Below are positions 51,060 through 60,003 of a stretch of DNA of 64,000 bases, one piece after another. Both the position numbers and the translations under genes were made by a program. The first letter of the stretch is position 1. Every line of letters starts with the position of its first letter. Origin of the DNA: Mycobacterium sp. GA-1285 (GTDB taxonomy: Bacteria; Actinomycetota; Actinomycetes; Mycobacteriales; Mycobacteriaceae); contig NZ_LQIS01000053.1 of the NCBI RefSeq assembly GCF_001499905.1, forward strand, positions 124,001-188,000, written 5' to 3'. The notes under the pieces were generated by a model. The model was not told where the DNA came from, ran no database searches, and saw nothing but the letters and a program-made list of their open reading frames with translations.

Positions 51060-52973
51060 ATGCTTGAACAGATCCGCGGGCCCGCAGATCTGCAGCACCT
51101 TACGCAGTCGCAATTAAGCGATCTAGCACGTGAGATCCGCGAATTCCTGATCCACAAGGTGGCTGCCACCGGCGGGCATCTCGGCCCGAATCTCGGCGTT
51201 GTCGAGCTCACGCTCGCGCTACATCGGGTGTTCGATTCACCACACGATCCGATCATCTTCGACACCGGGCATCAGTCCTATGTGCACAAGATGCTGACGG
51301 GTCGCAGCCACGACTTCGAAACCCTGCGCAAGAAGGGTGGCCTGTCGGGCTACCCGTCGCGCGAGGAGAGCGAGCACGACTGGGTGGAGTCGAGCCACGC
51401 CAGTTCGGCGCTGTCCTACGCCGACGGGCTGGCCAAGGCGTTCGAGCTGTCCGGGCACCGCAATCGTCACGTGGTGGCCGTGGTCGGCGACGGCGCCCTG
51501 ACCGGCGGGATGTGCTGGGAGGCGCTCAACAACATCGCCGCTGCGCGGCGCCCGGTGGTGATCGTCGTCAACGACAACGGCCGCAGCTACGCGCCGACGA
51601 TCGGCGGGTTCGCCGAACACCTGGCGGGTCTGCGACTGCAGCCCGGCTACGAGCGTGTGCTCGAGGAGGGTCGCAAGGTGGTGCGCGGCGTTCCGGTCAT
51701 CGGCGAGGTGTGTTACCAGAGCATGCACTCGATCAAGGCCGGCATCAAGGACGCGTTGGCGCCCCAGGTGATGTTCACCGACCTGGGCCTGAAATATGTC
51801 GGCCCCATCGACGGCCATGACGAGCATGCCGTCGAGGTCGCGCTGCGCCGGGCGCGCGGCTTCAACATGCCCGTGATCGTGCACGTCGTCACCCGCAAGG
51901 GCATGGGTTATGCGCCGGCGGAGAACGACGAGGCCGACCAGATGCACGCCTGCGGGATCATCGACCCCGAGACCGGATTGGCGACGTCGGTGCCCGGCCC
52001 CGGTTGGACGTCGACGTTCTCCGAGGCGCTGATCGGTTATGCGGCCCGGCGGCGCGACGTGGTGGCGATCACCGCGGCGATGCCCGGTCCCACCGGGCTG
52101 AGTGCGTTCCGCCAGCGCTTCCCGGACCGGTTCTTCGACGTGGGCATCGCCGAACAGCACGCGGTGACGTCGGCGGCCGGGCTGGCGATGGGCGGCCTAC
52201 ATCCCGTCGTCGCGATCTACTCGACCTTCCTGAACCGCGCGTTCGACCAGGTCATGATGGACGTGGCCCTGCACAAGCTGCCGGTGACGATGGTGTTGGA
52301 CCGCTCGGGGATCACCGGCCCCGACGGCGCCAGCCACAACGGCATGTGGGACCTGTCGATGCTGGGCATCGTGCCCGGTATGCGGGTGGCCGCACCCCGC
52401 GACGGCGCTCGGCTGCGTGAGGAGCTCGGCGAGGCGCTCGACGTCAACGACGGCCCGACCGCGATCCGGTTCCCGAAAGGCGATGTGGGCGAGGACATTT
52501 CGGCTGTCGAACGGCGTGACGGCGTCGACGTGCTCGCCGTGCCCGCCGATGGACTCGGCGACGACGTGCTGTTGGTGGCGGTGGGACCGTTCGCGTCGAT
52601 GGCGTTGGCGGTCGCGGAGTTACTGCGCAACCAGGGCATCGGTGTGACGGTCGTGGACCCGCGCTGGGTGCTGCCGGTGCCCGAGGCCATCGTCGCGCTG
52701 GCCCGCGAACACAAACTCGTCGTCACGCTCGAGGACAACGGCGTCAACGGCGGAGTCGGCTCGGCGGTGTCGGCGGCGCTGCGCCGCGCCGAGATCGACG
52801 TGCCCTGCCGCGACGTCGGCCTGCCGCAGGAGTTCTTCGCGCAGGCGTCCCGCGGCGAGGTGCTCGCCGAGGTCGGCCTGACCGACCGCACCGTGGCCCG
52901 CCAGATCACCGGGTGGGTCGCGGCTCAGGGCGCCGCGGTGAGCGAGGCCGAAGTCGGCCAGCGGCTCGACTAG
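51060..52973 (+). CDS. dxs: 1-deoxy-D-xylulose-5-phosphate synthase
   Basis: The 637-residue thiamine-diphosphate enzyme is first in the MEP isoprenoid pathway. GDGALTGGMCWEALNN binds ThDP, DVGIAEQHAVTSAAGLAMGG carries the conserved Glu, DRSGITGPDGASHNGMWDLS and the C-terminal VVTLEDNGVNGGVGSAV complete it. ATG at 51060. It matches dxs1 (Rv2682c) in place and size. Confidence 0.97.
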   Translation: MLEQIRGPADLQHLTQSQLSDLAREIREFLIHKVAATGGHLGPNLGVVELTLALHRVFDSPHDPIIFDTGHQSYVHKMLTGRSHDFETLRKKGGLSGYPSREESEHDWVESSHASSALSYADGLAKAFELSGHRNRHVVAVVGDGALTGGMCWEALNNIAAARRPVVIVVNDNGRSYAPTIGGFAEHLAGLRLQPGYERVLEEGRKVVRGVPVIGEVCYQSMHSIKAGIKDALAPQVMFTDLGLKYVGPIDGHDEHAVEVALRRARGFNMPVIVHVVTRKGMGYAPAENDEADQMHACGIIDPETGLATSVPGPGWTSTFSEALIGYAARRRDVVAITAAMPGPTGLSAFRQRFPDRFFDVGIAEQHAVTSAAGLAMGGLHPVVAIYSTFLNRAFDQVMMDVALHKLPVTMVLDRSGITGPDGASHNGMWDLSMLGIVPGMRVAAPRDGARLREELGEALDVNDGPTAIRFPKGDVGEDISAVERRDGVDVLAVPADGLGDDVLLVAVGPFASMALAVAELLRNQGIGVTVVDPRWVLPVPEAIVALAREHKLVVTLEDNGVNGGVGSAVSAALRRAEIDVPCRDVGLPQEFFAQASRGEVLAEVGLTDRTVARQITGWVAAQGAAVSEAEVGQRLD

Positions 52974-52999
52974 CGGTCCCCAGTTCGCTCCATCTCGCC

Positions 53000-53054
53000 G
53001 ACTGTGCGGTTTCATCCGCGACGCGCCGGTCGGACGGTATGAAACCGCACAGTC
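53000..53054. repeat. Long intergenic inverted repeat after dxs
   Basis: GACTGTGCGGTTTCAT (53000-53015) is exactly mirrored by ATGAAACCGCACAGTC (53039-53054), with a 23-base loop. A third partial arm, GACTGCATGAAACCGG, lies at 53074-53089. It may end dxs transcription, but the long stem, lack of T-tract and extra arm suggest a REP-like palindromic element. Confidence 0.8.
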
Positions 53055-53127
53055 GCGGCGGGGCCAGCAGGCGGACTGCATGAAACCGGTTGTCATCGTG
53101 TGCATTCTGCTCGCGTAGGCTGCGGCG

Positions 53128-54042
53128 ATGGACGTCGAGTTGGAGCGCTGGAAGGCCGCTGGCCGCTATTTCGACTACCTGGGCTTCGAGATCTTCTACC
53201 GGATCGACGGCCTGCCGTCGGGTGAGGCTCCGACGCTGCTGACCATTCACGGTTACCCGTTCAACTCGTGGGACTGGTCGCTGATCTGGCCGACACTCAC
53301 TGAACGGTTCACCGTCATCGCGCCGGACATGATCGGAATGGGCTTCTCGGCGAAGCCGACCGCCTATCGCTACTCGGTGCACGACCACGCCGACGTCCAC
53401 GAGGCACTGCTCGAGCATCTGAACATCGAACGGTGTCACGTCTTGGCGCACGATCTCGGGGACTCGGTCGGCCAGGAACTCCTGGCCCGCAGCGAATTCC
53501 GCGAGCAGTCGTACGGCGCGGTGCAGTACCAGTCGATCACCTGGCTCAACGGTGGACTGTTCAACGAGGCCTATACGCCACGCACGATGCAGAAGCTGAT
53601 GTCGGGAACCCCGCTGGGCGACTTGATGAGTCCCCTGCAGGGGCGCAGTTCGCTATCGCGCAAGATGCTCGAGCGGACGCTCGACGAGATGTTCGGCCCG
53701 AACACAAAGCCGTCACGCGAGCTGATGGAGCGGTTCCACCAAATCCTGGAGTACAACGACGGCAAGCGCGTGCTGCACAAGGTCGGTCGATTCCTGGGCG
53801 ACCGCTACACCCACCGCAACCGATGGGTGCGCGCAATGCGCCGAACGTCAGTGCCGATGCGGCTGATCGACGGGCCCGTCGACCCGAACTCCGGCGCACA
53901 CATGGCGCGTCGGTACGCCGAAGTTATCCCCGACGCCGACGTCGTGATGCTCGCCGACGACATCGGCCATTGGCCGCAACTCGAGGCTCCGCGAGAAGTG
54001 CTGCGGCACTTCCTGGCTCACATCGAGAAGGTGACCACCTAG
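53128..54042 (+). CDS. Alpha/beta hydrolase with Asp nucleophile (haloalkane dehalogenase/epoxide hydrolase-like)
   Basis: The 304-residue hydrolase has the oxyanion segment LLTIHGYPFNSWDWSLIW and a nucleophile elbow HDLGDSVG (Asp in place of Ser), seen in haloalkane dehalogenases and epoxide hydrolases. A cap domain follows, then an acid in IDGPVDPNSGAHM and His in DIGHWPQLEAP. Which of the two activities is not certain. The TAG stop overlaps that of convergent rnd in a shared CTAG. Confidence 0.87.
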   Translation: MDVELERWKAAGRYFDYLGFEIFYRIDGLPSGEAPTLLTIHGYPFNSWDWSLIWPTLTERFTVIAPDMIGMGFSAKPTAYRYSVHDHADVHEALLEHLNIERCHVLAHDLGDSVGQELLARSEFREQSYGAVQYQSITWLNGGLFNEAYTPRTMQKLMSGTPLGDLMSPLQGRSSLSRKMLERTLDEMFGPNTKPSRELMERFHQILEYNDGKRVLHKVGRFLGDRYTHRNRWVRAMRRTSVPMRLIDGPVDPNSGAHMARRYAEVIPDADVVMLADDIGHWPQLEAPREVLRHFLAHIEKVTT

Positions 54043-55337
54043 CTCCCGGCCGGCCGCGGATCGGCGAGCTGCGCGTCGGCTGCTCCCAACGCCTCGGCCA
54101 GCAATGGCACCGTCAGCCCGCGCTGCCACGGCCGCGCGCCCACGTCGCGCAGGAACTCCTCGATGACGGTCGCCCTGTCGTCGACGGGCTGCCAATCCCA
54201 GCACAACCGACGCACGGTATCGGGGGAGAGGAGGTTCTCGGTCGGCACCGAAACCCGTTGCGAGAGTTCGGTGAGCGCGGCGCGCACCGCATCCAGCCGG
54301 GCGGCGGCTTCGGGTTTGCGCCTGGCCCACCGGGACGCGGGCGGGGGGCCGTTCGACGTCTCCTGCGATGTGGGCAGGTCCTTGGTGGTGCGTGCCCGCG
54401 CGAGCGCATCCAGCCACACCTTGGCGCTGCGGCGCTGCCGGTTACCGCCGAAGATCGGAAGCGCGGTCAGCTTCTCGACGGTGTCGGGGTCGTTGGTGGC
54501 GGCGTTGATGATGGCCGAGTCCGGCAGAATCCGGCCCGGCGCGATGTCGCGGCGCTGGGCGATGTGATCGCGGGTGGTCCAGAGTTCACGCACGGCGGCC
54601 AACGCACGCGCGTCGCGAATCTTGTGGATTCCCGACGTGCGTCGCCAGCGGTCCCTCCGGGTCGGTGCCGCCTCGAATTTCCTCAAGTGTTCGAATTCCT
54701 GTGCAGCCCAATCGGTTTTGCCCTGCTCCTCGAGTTCCGCGGCGATCGCGTCACGCAGTTCGATGAGCACCTCCACGTCGAGCGCGGCGTAGTTGAGCCA
54801 TTCGTCGGGCAAGGGCCGCTTTGACCAGTCGGCTGCGCCGTGCCCCTTCATCAGCTGCAGGCCGAGCAGCCGCTGCACCATCGCGGCGAGGTTGACCTTG
54901 TCGTATCCGGCAAGGCGGCCCGCCAACTCGGTGTCGTACACGCTGACCGGCCGGATGCCGAGCTCGGCCAGACATGGCAGATCCTGATCGGCGGCGTGCA
55001 ATACCCACTCGTCGGTGGCCAGCACCTCGGCGACCGGTGCCAGTGCTTCGAGGGGATCGGCGCCGTGACTCACCGGGTCGATCAGAACGGTGCCGGCGCC
55101 GGCACGTCGGATCTGCACGAGGTAGGCGCGGTTGGAGTAGCGGAATCCCGACGCCCGTTCAGCGTCGACTGCGAACGGCCCGTGGCCGGACGCCAAGAGG
55201 TCGGCGGCCTTTCGGATCTCACTGACGCTGGCCGACAACGCGGGAACGCCGTCGCGTGGCACAAGCAACGGCGTCGCCTCGGGCTCGGCCTCTTCAGCCG
55301 TGGCCGCCTCGGAGATGGCCTCGTCGCTATCGGGCAT
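54039..55337 (-). CDS. rnd: Ribonuclease D (Rv2681-like)
   Basis: The 432-residue DEDDy 3'-5' exonuclease: FAVDAERASGFRYSNRAYLVQIRR (D..E), LHAADQDLPCLAELG (D), YAALDVEVLIELRD (Y...D). An HRDC domain follows (ALAAVRELWTTRDHIAQRRDIAPGRILPDSAI). It trims 3' ends of structured RNAs. Two bases separate it from the DUF3000 gene. Confidence 0.93.
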   Translation of the reverse strand: MPDSDEAISEAATAEEAEPEATPLLVPRDGVPALSASVSEIRKAADLLASGHGPFAVDAERASGFRYSNRAYLVQIRRAGAGTVLIDPVSHGADPLEALAPVAEVLATDEWVLHAADQDLPCLAELGIRPVSVYDTELAGRLAGYDKVNLAAMVQRLLGLQLMKGHGAADWSKRPLPDEWLNYAALDVEVLIELRDAIAAELEEQGKTDWAAQEFEHLRKFEAAPTRRDRWRRTSGIHKIRDARALAAVRELWTTRDHIAQRRDIAPGRILPDSAIINAATNDPDTVEKLTALPIFGGNRQRRSAKVWLDALARARTTKDLPTSQETSNGPPPASRWARRKPEAAARLDAVRAALTELSQRVSVPTENLLSPDTVRRLCWDWQPVDDRATVIEEFLRDVGARPWQRGLTVPLLAEALGAADAQLADPRPAGS

Positions 55338-55339
55338 CG

Positions 55340-55930
55340 TCAGGCGCGGGTGCGGGAGCCGAGGTCGGTGACGCCCTGAGGCGGCAGGCCGGCAGCGTGC
55401 TCGAGCACCTCACAGAACGCCTCGACGTGCGGGCCCAGCTCCAGCGTCGTCGCGGTCCATGAGGCACGCAGTTCCAGCTGATGGGCGCGAGGCGGGCCAG
55501 AGATGTCGCCGTAGCGCACCGATGTGGTGGCGGTGACCGTGCCGCCCAGAGCGGTGACGTGCTCGGCCCGCTCCGCAAGGGCGTCGACGAGCCAACTCCA
55601 CGCGACCTCCGGGAGCAGCGGGTCGACGGCCTCACTGGAGTCCAGGTCGGCCTGGATGTAGGCGACGAGCCGCATGGTGCCGTCCCAGGCGTCGGCGCCG
55701 TCGGGATCGTGCAGCAGAATGAGGCGGCCGAATGCTTCGCCTTCCGAGCCCTCCGGCGCTGTCGGCACGATCGCCGTCTCGGGATGGCGGACCTCGGCCC
55801 CCAGCGCATAGCTGAACGGCGCCAGCCGCTGGGGCGGGCGGATCGGGCCGAGCTCGATCTCCGGTCGGACGGTGGTGGCATTCATCGCCGCCACCGCTTC
55901 GCGGAACTGAGCCGGTTCGGCGGTGGTCAC
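55340..55930 (-). CDS. DUF3000 protein (Rv2680-like)
   Basis: The 196-residue soluble protein: FREAVAAMNATTVRPEIELGPIRPPQRLAPFSYALGAEV is the DUF3000 start, GRLILLHDPDGADAWDGTMRLVAYIQADLD follows, and VRYGDISGPPRAHQLELRASW ends the core. GTG at 55930. Always beside rnd in mycobacteria, suggesting a shared process; no activity known. Divergent from hemE. Confidence 0.88.
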   Translation of the reverse strand: MTTAEPAQFREAVAAMNATTVRPEIELGPIRPPQRLAPFSYALGAEVRHPETAIVPTAPEGSEGEAFGRLILLHDPDGADAWDGTMRLVAYIQADLDSSEAVDPLLPEVAWSWLVDALAERAEHVTALGGTVTATTSVRYGDISGPPRAHQLELRASWTATTLELGPHVEAFCEVLEHAAGLPPQGVTDLGSRTRA

Positions 55931-56050
55931 GACGCTTGACGCTAGCCCATCAGGGCAGGTCTGTGCGCGTGGCGCGCCGATCTTGTCGGGCAACCAGTCA
56001 AGTCGAGGCACGGCAGGAGCCGCCCCGCACCCATGGCAGCATTGAGAGCG

Positions 56051-57115
56051 ATGAACACGCGCCGTGAGCTGCCCGACTCGCCATATCTGGCCGCCGCCAG
56101 CGGCCGAAAACCCGGTCGTGTGCCGGTGTGGTTCATGCGGCAGGCGGGCCGCTCGCTGCCGGAGTACCGCGCGTTGCGGGCCAAGAACACGATGATGCAG
56201 GCCTGCTTCGACGCCGAGCTGATCACCGAGATCACGCTGCAACCGGTCCGCAGGCACGGCGTGGACGCCGCGATCCTGTTCTCCGACATCGTGGTGCCGT
56301 TGCGGGCCTCGGGTATCGACCTGGACATCGTGCCCGATGTCGGTCCGGTGATCGAGAACCCGATCCGCACCGCCGCCGACGTCGCCGCCATGAAACCCCT
56401 GGAACGCGAGCAGGTCGCCCCGGTGGCCGATGCCGTCGGAATGCTGGTGTCCGAACTCGATGACGTGCCGTTGATCGGGTTCGCGGGCGCGCCGTTCACG
56501 CTGGCCTCCTACCTCGTCGAGGGCGGACCGAGCCGCAACCACGAGCGCACCAAGGCGATGATGCTTTCAGAACCCGACACGTGGCACGCGCTGATGACCG
56601 CGCTGACCGATGTGACGATCGCGTTCCTGCAGGTCCAGGTGGACGCGGGCGTCGACGCGATCCAGGTGTTCGACTCGTGGGCCGGAACGCTGTCGCTGGC
56701 CGATTACCGCAGCTTCGTGCTGCCCCACAGCACGCGGGTGTTCGCCACGCTGGCCGCTGCCGGTGTGCCGATGACGCACTTTGGCGTTGGTACCGCCGAA
56801 CTGCTGGGCGCCATGTCGCAGGCGGCGTCCGGGCACGGTGCCCCGGCCGTCGTGGGGGTCGACTGGCGCACGTCATTGTCCGACGCCGCCGCCCGGGTGG
56901 TCCCGGGGACGGCGTTGCAGGGCAACCTGGACCCGGTGGTGTTGCTGGCGGGTAGGCCGGTGGCCGAACGCGCGGCGCGTGCGGTCGTCGACGACGGCAG
57001 GCGGGCGGTCGACGCCGGAGCCGCCGGCCATGTGTTGAACCTCGGGCATGGCGTGCTTCCCGCGACCGATCCGGAGATCATCACCGAAGTGGTGGCGTTG
57101 GTGCATTCGCTGTGA
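56051..57115 (+). CDS. hemE: Uroporphyrinogen decarboxylase
   Basis: The 354-residue enzyme decarboxylates uroporphyrinogen III to coproporphyrinogen III. VWFMRQAGRSLPEYR at about 24-38 is the signature; AILFSDIVVPL and GFAGAPFTLASYLVEGG are also typical. ATG at 56051 (MNTRRELPDSPYL) fits mycobacterial homologues better than 56033. Its stop overlaps the start of cgoX by GTGA. Confidence 0.96.
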   Translation: MNTRRELPDSPYLAAASGRKPGRVPVWFMRQAGRSLPEYRALRAKNTMMQACFDAELITEITLQPVRRHGVDAAILFSDIVVPLRASGIDLDIVPDVGPVIENPIRTAADVAAMKPLEREQVAPVADAVGMLVSELDDVPLIGFAGAPFTLASYLVEGGPSRNHERTKAMMLSEPDTWHALMTALTDVTIAFLQVQVDAGVDAIQVFDSWAGTLSLADYRSFVLPHSTRVFATLAAAGVPMTHFGVGTAELLGAMSQAASGHGAPAVVGVDWRTSLSDAAARVVPGTALQGNLDPVVLLAGRPVAERAARAVVDDGRRAVDAGAAGHVLNLGHGVLPATDPEIITEVVALVHSL

Positions 57116-58467
57116 GCGTGTCGTATTGCGTTGTCGGCGGGGGCATTTCGGGTCTCGTCGCCGCGTATCGGTTGCGTGTCGCGGCGGGTCCGGACGCGTC
57201 GATCACGGTGTTCGATCCCGCCGACCGGTTGGGCGGCGTGCTGCGCACCGAGCGGGTCGGCGGCCAACCGATGGATGTCGGCGCGGAGGCGTTCGTCGCG
57301 CGACGACCCGAGGTTCCCGCGTTGCTGGCCGAGCTGGGCCTGGCGAACCGTCAAATCGGCACGACCGGCGCCCGCCCGCTGATCTACAGCCAGGCCAGGT
57401 TGCATCCGCTGCCGCCAGGCACGCTGCAGGGGATACCGGCGCAGCCGTCGGTGCTGGCCGGGCTGGTGGACGACGCGACGATCGCCTGGATGCACGGTGA
57501 ACGCAATCGGCCGTTCTCCTGGCGTCCCGGTGCCGACCCGTCCGTGGCCGAGCTGGTCGGGGGCCGGTTCGGTGAGCAGGTGGTCACCCGCTCGGTCGAG
57601 CCCCTGCTCGCCGGCGTCTATGCGGGTAATGCGGCGACGATCGGTGTTCGTTCGGCGGTTCCGACGCTGGCTGTGGTCCTGGACCGCGGCGCCCGTAGCC
57701 TCACCGACGCCGTCCGCGAAGCCGTGCAGCCACCGCTCACCGGGTCGGTCTTCGGCGCGGTCGACGGCGGCTACCGGGTGCTGATCGACGAGCTCGTGCG
57801 CCACGCCGGGGTGCAGTGGCGGCAGGTCACGGTCGAAGCAGTGCACCGCGACGCGCGGGGCTGGGACCTGGTCGACGACGAGGGCGCCCGCCACCACGCC
57901 GACGCGGTGGTTCTCGCCGTGCCGGCGCCTCGCTTGGCGCGGCTCGTCGCGCAGGTGGCTCCCCGAAGCGCCGCCGCGGCTCGACGCATCCCGGTGGCGT
58001 CGACCGCGCTGGTGGCGCTGGCGTTGCCGGGCGGTACGCCGTTACCGCAGCAGTCCGGTGTGCTGGTGGCCGGCGGAGAACGCCTGCGGTCGAAAGCGGT
58101 CACGCTGACGTCGCGCAAGTGGGGGCCGCGCGGCAGCGTCGAGTTGGTCCGGTTGTCGTTCGGCCGGTTCGGCGACAATCTGGCCCGCAGCGTGGGCGAC
58201 GAGGAGCTGCTCACCTGGGCGGCCGAGGACCTCGCCACGCTGTTCGGTGTCAGGACCGAGCCGGTCGACTACCACGTGCAGCGGTGGATCGACGCGATGC
58301 CGCAATACGGCCCGGGCCACGGCGAGCTGGTCGCCGAATTGCGGGCGGGCTTGCCGCCGACGCTCGCGGTCGCGGGCGGATTCCTCGACGGGATCGGGGT
58401 GCCGGCGTGCGTGTCGGCGGCGACCAGGGCGGTGGCGTCGCTGGTCACGACACGCGTGGCACGATAG
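57112..58467 (+). CDS. cgoX: Coproporphyrinogen III oxidase (HemY/CgoX)
   Basis: The 451-residue FAD enzyme: VVGGGISGLVAAYRLRV binds FAD, DRLGGVLRTERVGG follows, and VAGGFLDGIGVPACVSAA closes the FAD site. It was long called protoporphyrinogen oxidase (hemY); in Actinobacteria it makes coproporphyrin III for the coproporphyrin-dependent haem pathway. GTG start at 57112 overlaps hemE; chdC follows 4 bp after its stop, forming one operon. Confidence 0.93.
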   Translation: MSVSYCVVGGGISGLVAAYRLRVAAGPDASITVFDPADRLGGVLRTERVGGQPMDVGAEAFVARRPEVPALLAELGLANRQIGTTGARPLIYSQARLHPLPPGTLQGIPAQPSVLAGLVDDATIAWMHGERNRPFSWRPGADPSVAELVGGRFGEQVVTRSVEPLLAGVYAGNAATIGVRSAVPTLAVVLDRGARSLTDAVREAVQPPLTGSVFGAVDGGYRVLIDELVRHAGVQWRQVTVEAVHRDARGWDLVDDEGARHHADAVVLAVPAPRLARLVAQVAPRSAAAARRIPVASTALVALALPGGTPLPQQSGVLVAGGERLRSKAVTLTSRKWGPRGSVELVRLSFGRFGDNLARSVGDEELLTWAAEDLATLFGVRTEPVDYHVQRWIDAMPQYGPGHGELVAELRAGLPPTLAVAGGFLDGIGVPACVSAATRAVASLVTTRVAR

Positions 58468-58471
58468 GGCT

Positions 58472-59167
58472 ATGGCCAAACTCGACTTCGACGCGCTCAA
58501 CTCCGCCATCCGGTACCTGATGTTCTCGGTATTCGCCGTGCGGCCGGGGGAGCTGGGTGAGGAGCGGGCAGCGGTCGTGGACGAGACCGCGACGTTCCTC
58601 AAGCAGCAGGAGGAGCGCGGCGTCGTGGTGCGGGGCCTCTACGACATCGCGGGCATGCGCGCCGACGCCGATTTCATGATCTGGACGCACGCCGACCACG
58701 TCGAGGCCCTGCAGGCCACCTACGCCGACTTCCGTCGCACCACCGCCCTGGGTCGGGCCAGCAATCCGGTGTGGAGCAATGTCGCGCTGCATCGCCCGGC
58801 GGAGTTCAACAAGAGCCACATCCCGGCGTTCCTGGCGGGCGAGGAGCCCGGCAACTACATCTGCGTGTACCCGTTCGTCCGGTCGCTGGACTGGTATCTG
58901 CTGCCCGACGAGGAGCGCCGCCGCATGCTCTCCGAACACGGTATGGCGGCGCGCGGCTACAAGGACGTCCGGGCCAACACGGTCCCGGCGTTCGCGCTGG
59001 GCGACTACGAGTGGATTCTGGCTTTCGAGGCGCCGGAACTGTACCGCATCGTCGACCTGATGCGGGATCTGCGCGCCACCGATGCGCGTCGTCATGTCCG
59101 CGAGGAGACGCCGTTCTTCACCGGACCGCGGATCAGCGCGGAGCAGTTGATCGATCGCCTCCCGTAA
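58472..59167 (+). CDS. chdC: Coproheme decarboxylase ChdC (HemQ)
   Basis: The 231-residue chlorite-dismutase-family enzyme converts coproheme to haem b, the last step of the pathway. FSVFAVRPGELGEERAAVVDETATFL starts it; ARGYKDVRANTVPAFALGDYEWILAFEAPEL and ARRHVREETPFFTGPRI are the core signatures. ATG at 58472, 4 bp after cgoX. Same length as Rv2676c. Confidence 0.95.
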   Translation: MAKLDFDALNSAIRYLMFSVFAVRPGELGEERAAVVDETATFLKQQEERGVVVRGLYDIAGMRADADFMIWTHADHVEALQATYADFRRTTALGRASNPVWSNVALHRPAEFNKSHIPAFLAGEEPGNYICVYPFVRSLDWYLLPDEERRRMLSEHGMAARGYKDVRANTVPAFALGDYEWILAFEAPELYRIVDLMRDLRATDARRHVREETPFFTGPRISAEQLIDRLP

Positions 59168-59194
59168 CCGGCCCCGCTCGGTCATCATGGTCCG

Positions 59195-59506
59195 ATGAGG
59201 ACGAAGGTGCTGCTTGGCGCGGCGATGTCGATCGGGGCGCTCGCGGCGGCGCCGACGGGTTTCGCGCAGGCCCCGGACAGCGAGAAGTGTGCGCCGCGGT
59301 TCGGTCAGGTCATCGACATCACGGCCGGCGACATCGACTGCATCACCGCATCGGACTACGCGGTGCAATACGACCTGAACGGCGACAAGTACCAGGTCAT
59401 CGGCCCGTTCACCTGTTACTCGGGTAACGCGATGACGGCGCCGCTGCTCTTCCAGTGCGTTGCCGACACCGAAGACCGCGCCGAGTTCGCTGTCTACCCG
59501 GCGTAG
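59195..59506 (+). CDS. Small secreted protein of unknown function
   Basis: The 103-residue protein has a signal peptide (VLLGAAMSIGALAAAPTGFAQA, cleavage near 25) and a mature part with four Cys (KCAPRFG, DCITAS, FTCYSG, QCVAD), likely two disulfides. ATG at 59195, 27 bp after chdC on the same strand. No family recognised. Confidence 0.75.
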   Translation: MRTKVLLGAAMSIGALAAAPTGFAQAPDSEKCAPRFGQVIDITAGDIDCITASDYAVQYDLNGDKYQVIGPFTCYSGNAMTAPLLFQCVADTEDRAEFAVYPA

Positions 59507-59530
59507 CTCTTGCGCCTGCGGTCTGCGCGC

Positions 59531-59587
59531 CGAAATGGCATTCCAGCAGAACTTTTTCGAGTGAAGCCCTGCTGGAATGCAATTTCG
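59531..59587. terminator. Long inverted repeat between convergent genes
   Basis: CGAAATGGCATTCCAGCAG (59531-59549) and CTGCTGGAATGCAATTTCG (59569-59587) pair at 18 of 19 positions around a 19-base loop. It lies exactly between the stops of the secreted-protein gene and msrB, so it may end both transcripts; the stem length also fits a REP-like repeat. Confidence 0.7.
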
Positions 59588-59589
59588 CG

Positions 59590-60003
59590 TCAGGAGGTTG
59601 GCTTCAGCCGCAGCGAGATCGAGTTGATGCAGTAGCGCTGGTCGGTCGGAGTGGGGTAGCCCTCGCCCTCGAACACGTGGCCGAGGTGGCTGTGGCAGTT
59701 GGCGCAGAGCACCTCGACGCGGTGCATCCCGAGCGAGTCGTCGGGCCGCAGGATCACCGCGTCGGAGTCGGCCGGATCGAAGAACGACGGCCAGCCGCAA
59801 TGGGATTCGAACTTCTCGCTGCTCCGGAACAGTTCGGCCCCGCAGGCGCGGCACTCGTAGATGCCCTCGGTCTTCGTGTCAGTGTACTCGCCGGTGAAGG
59901 GACGCTCGGTGCCTGCCTCGCGCAGGACGTGGAACTCCTCGGGGGTCAGCTTCTGGCGCCACTCGTCATCGGTCAGCTGCAGTTTGGGAGCCGGTGTGGT
60001 CAT
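59590..60003 (-). CDS. msrB: Peptide-methionine (R)-S-oxide reductase MsrB
   Basis: The 137-residue enzyme reduces methionine-R-sulfoxide in proteins. Zinc cysteines 51/54 (CRAC) and 100/103 (CANC), catalytic Cys125 in RYCINS, and HCGWPSF are all present. The ATG overlaps the stop of the repeat-protein gene by four bases (ATGA), so its translation is probably coupled to that gene. Confidence 0.96.
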   Translation of the reverse strand: MTTPAPKLQLTDDEWRQKLTPEEFHVLREAGTERPFTGEYTDTKTEGIYECRACGAELFRSSEKFESHCGWPSFFDPADSDAVILRPDDSLGMHRVEVLCANCHSHLGHVFEGEGYPTPTDQRYCINSISLRLKPTS

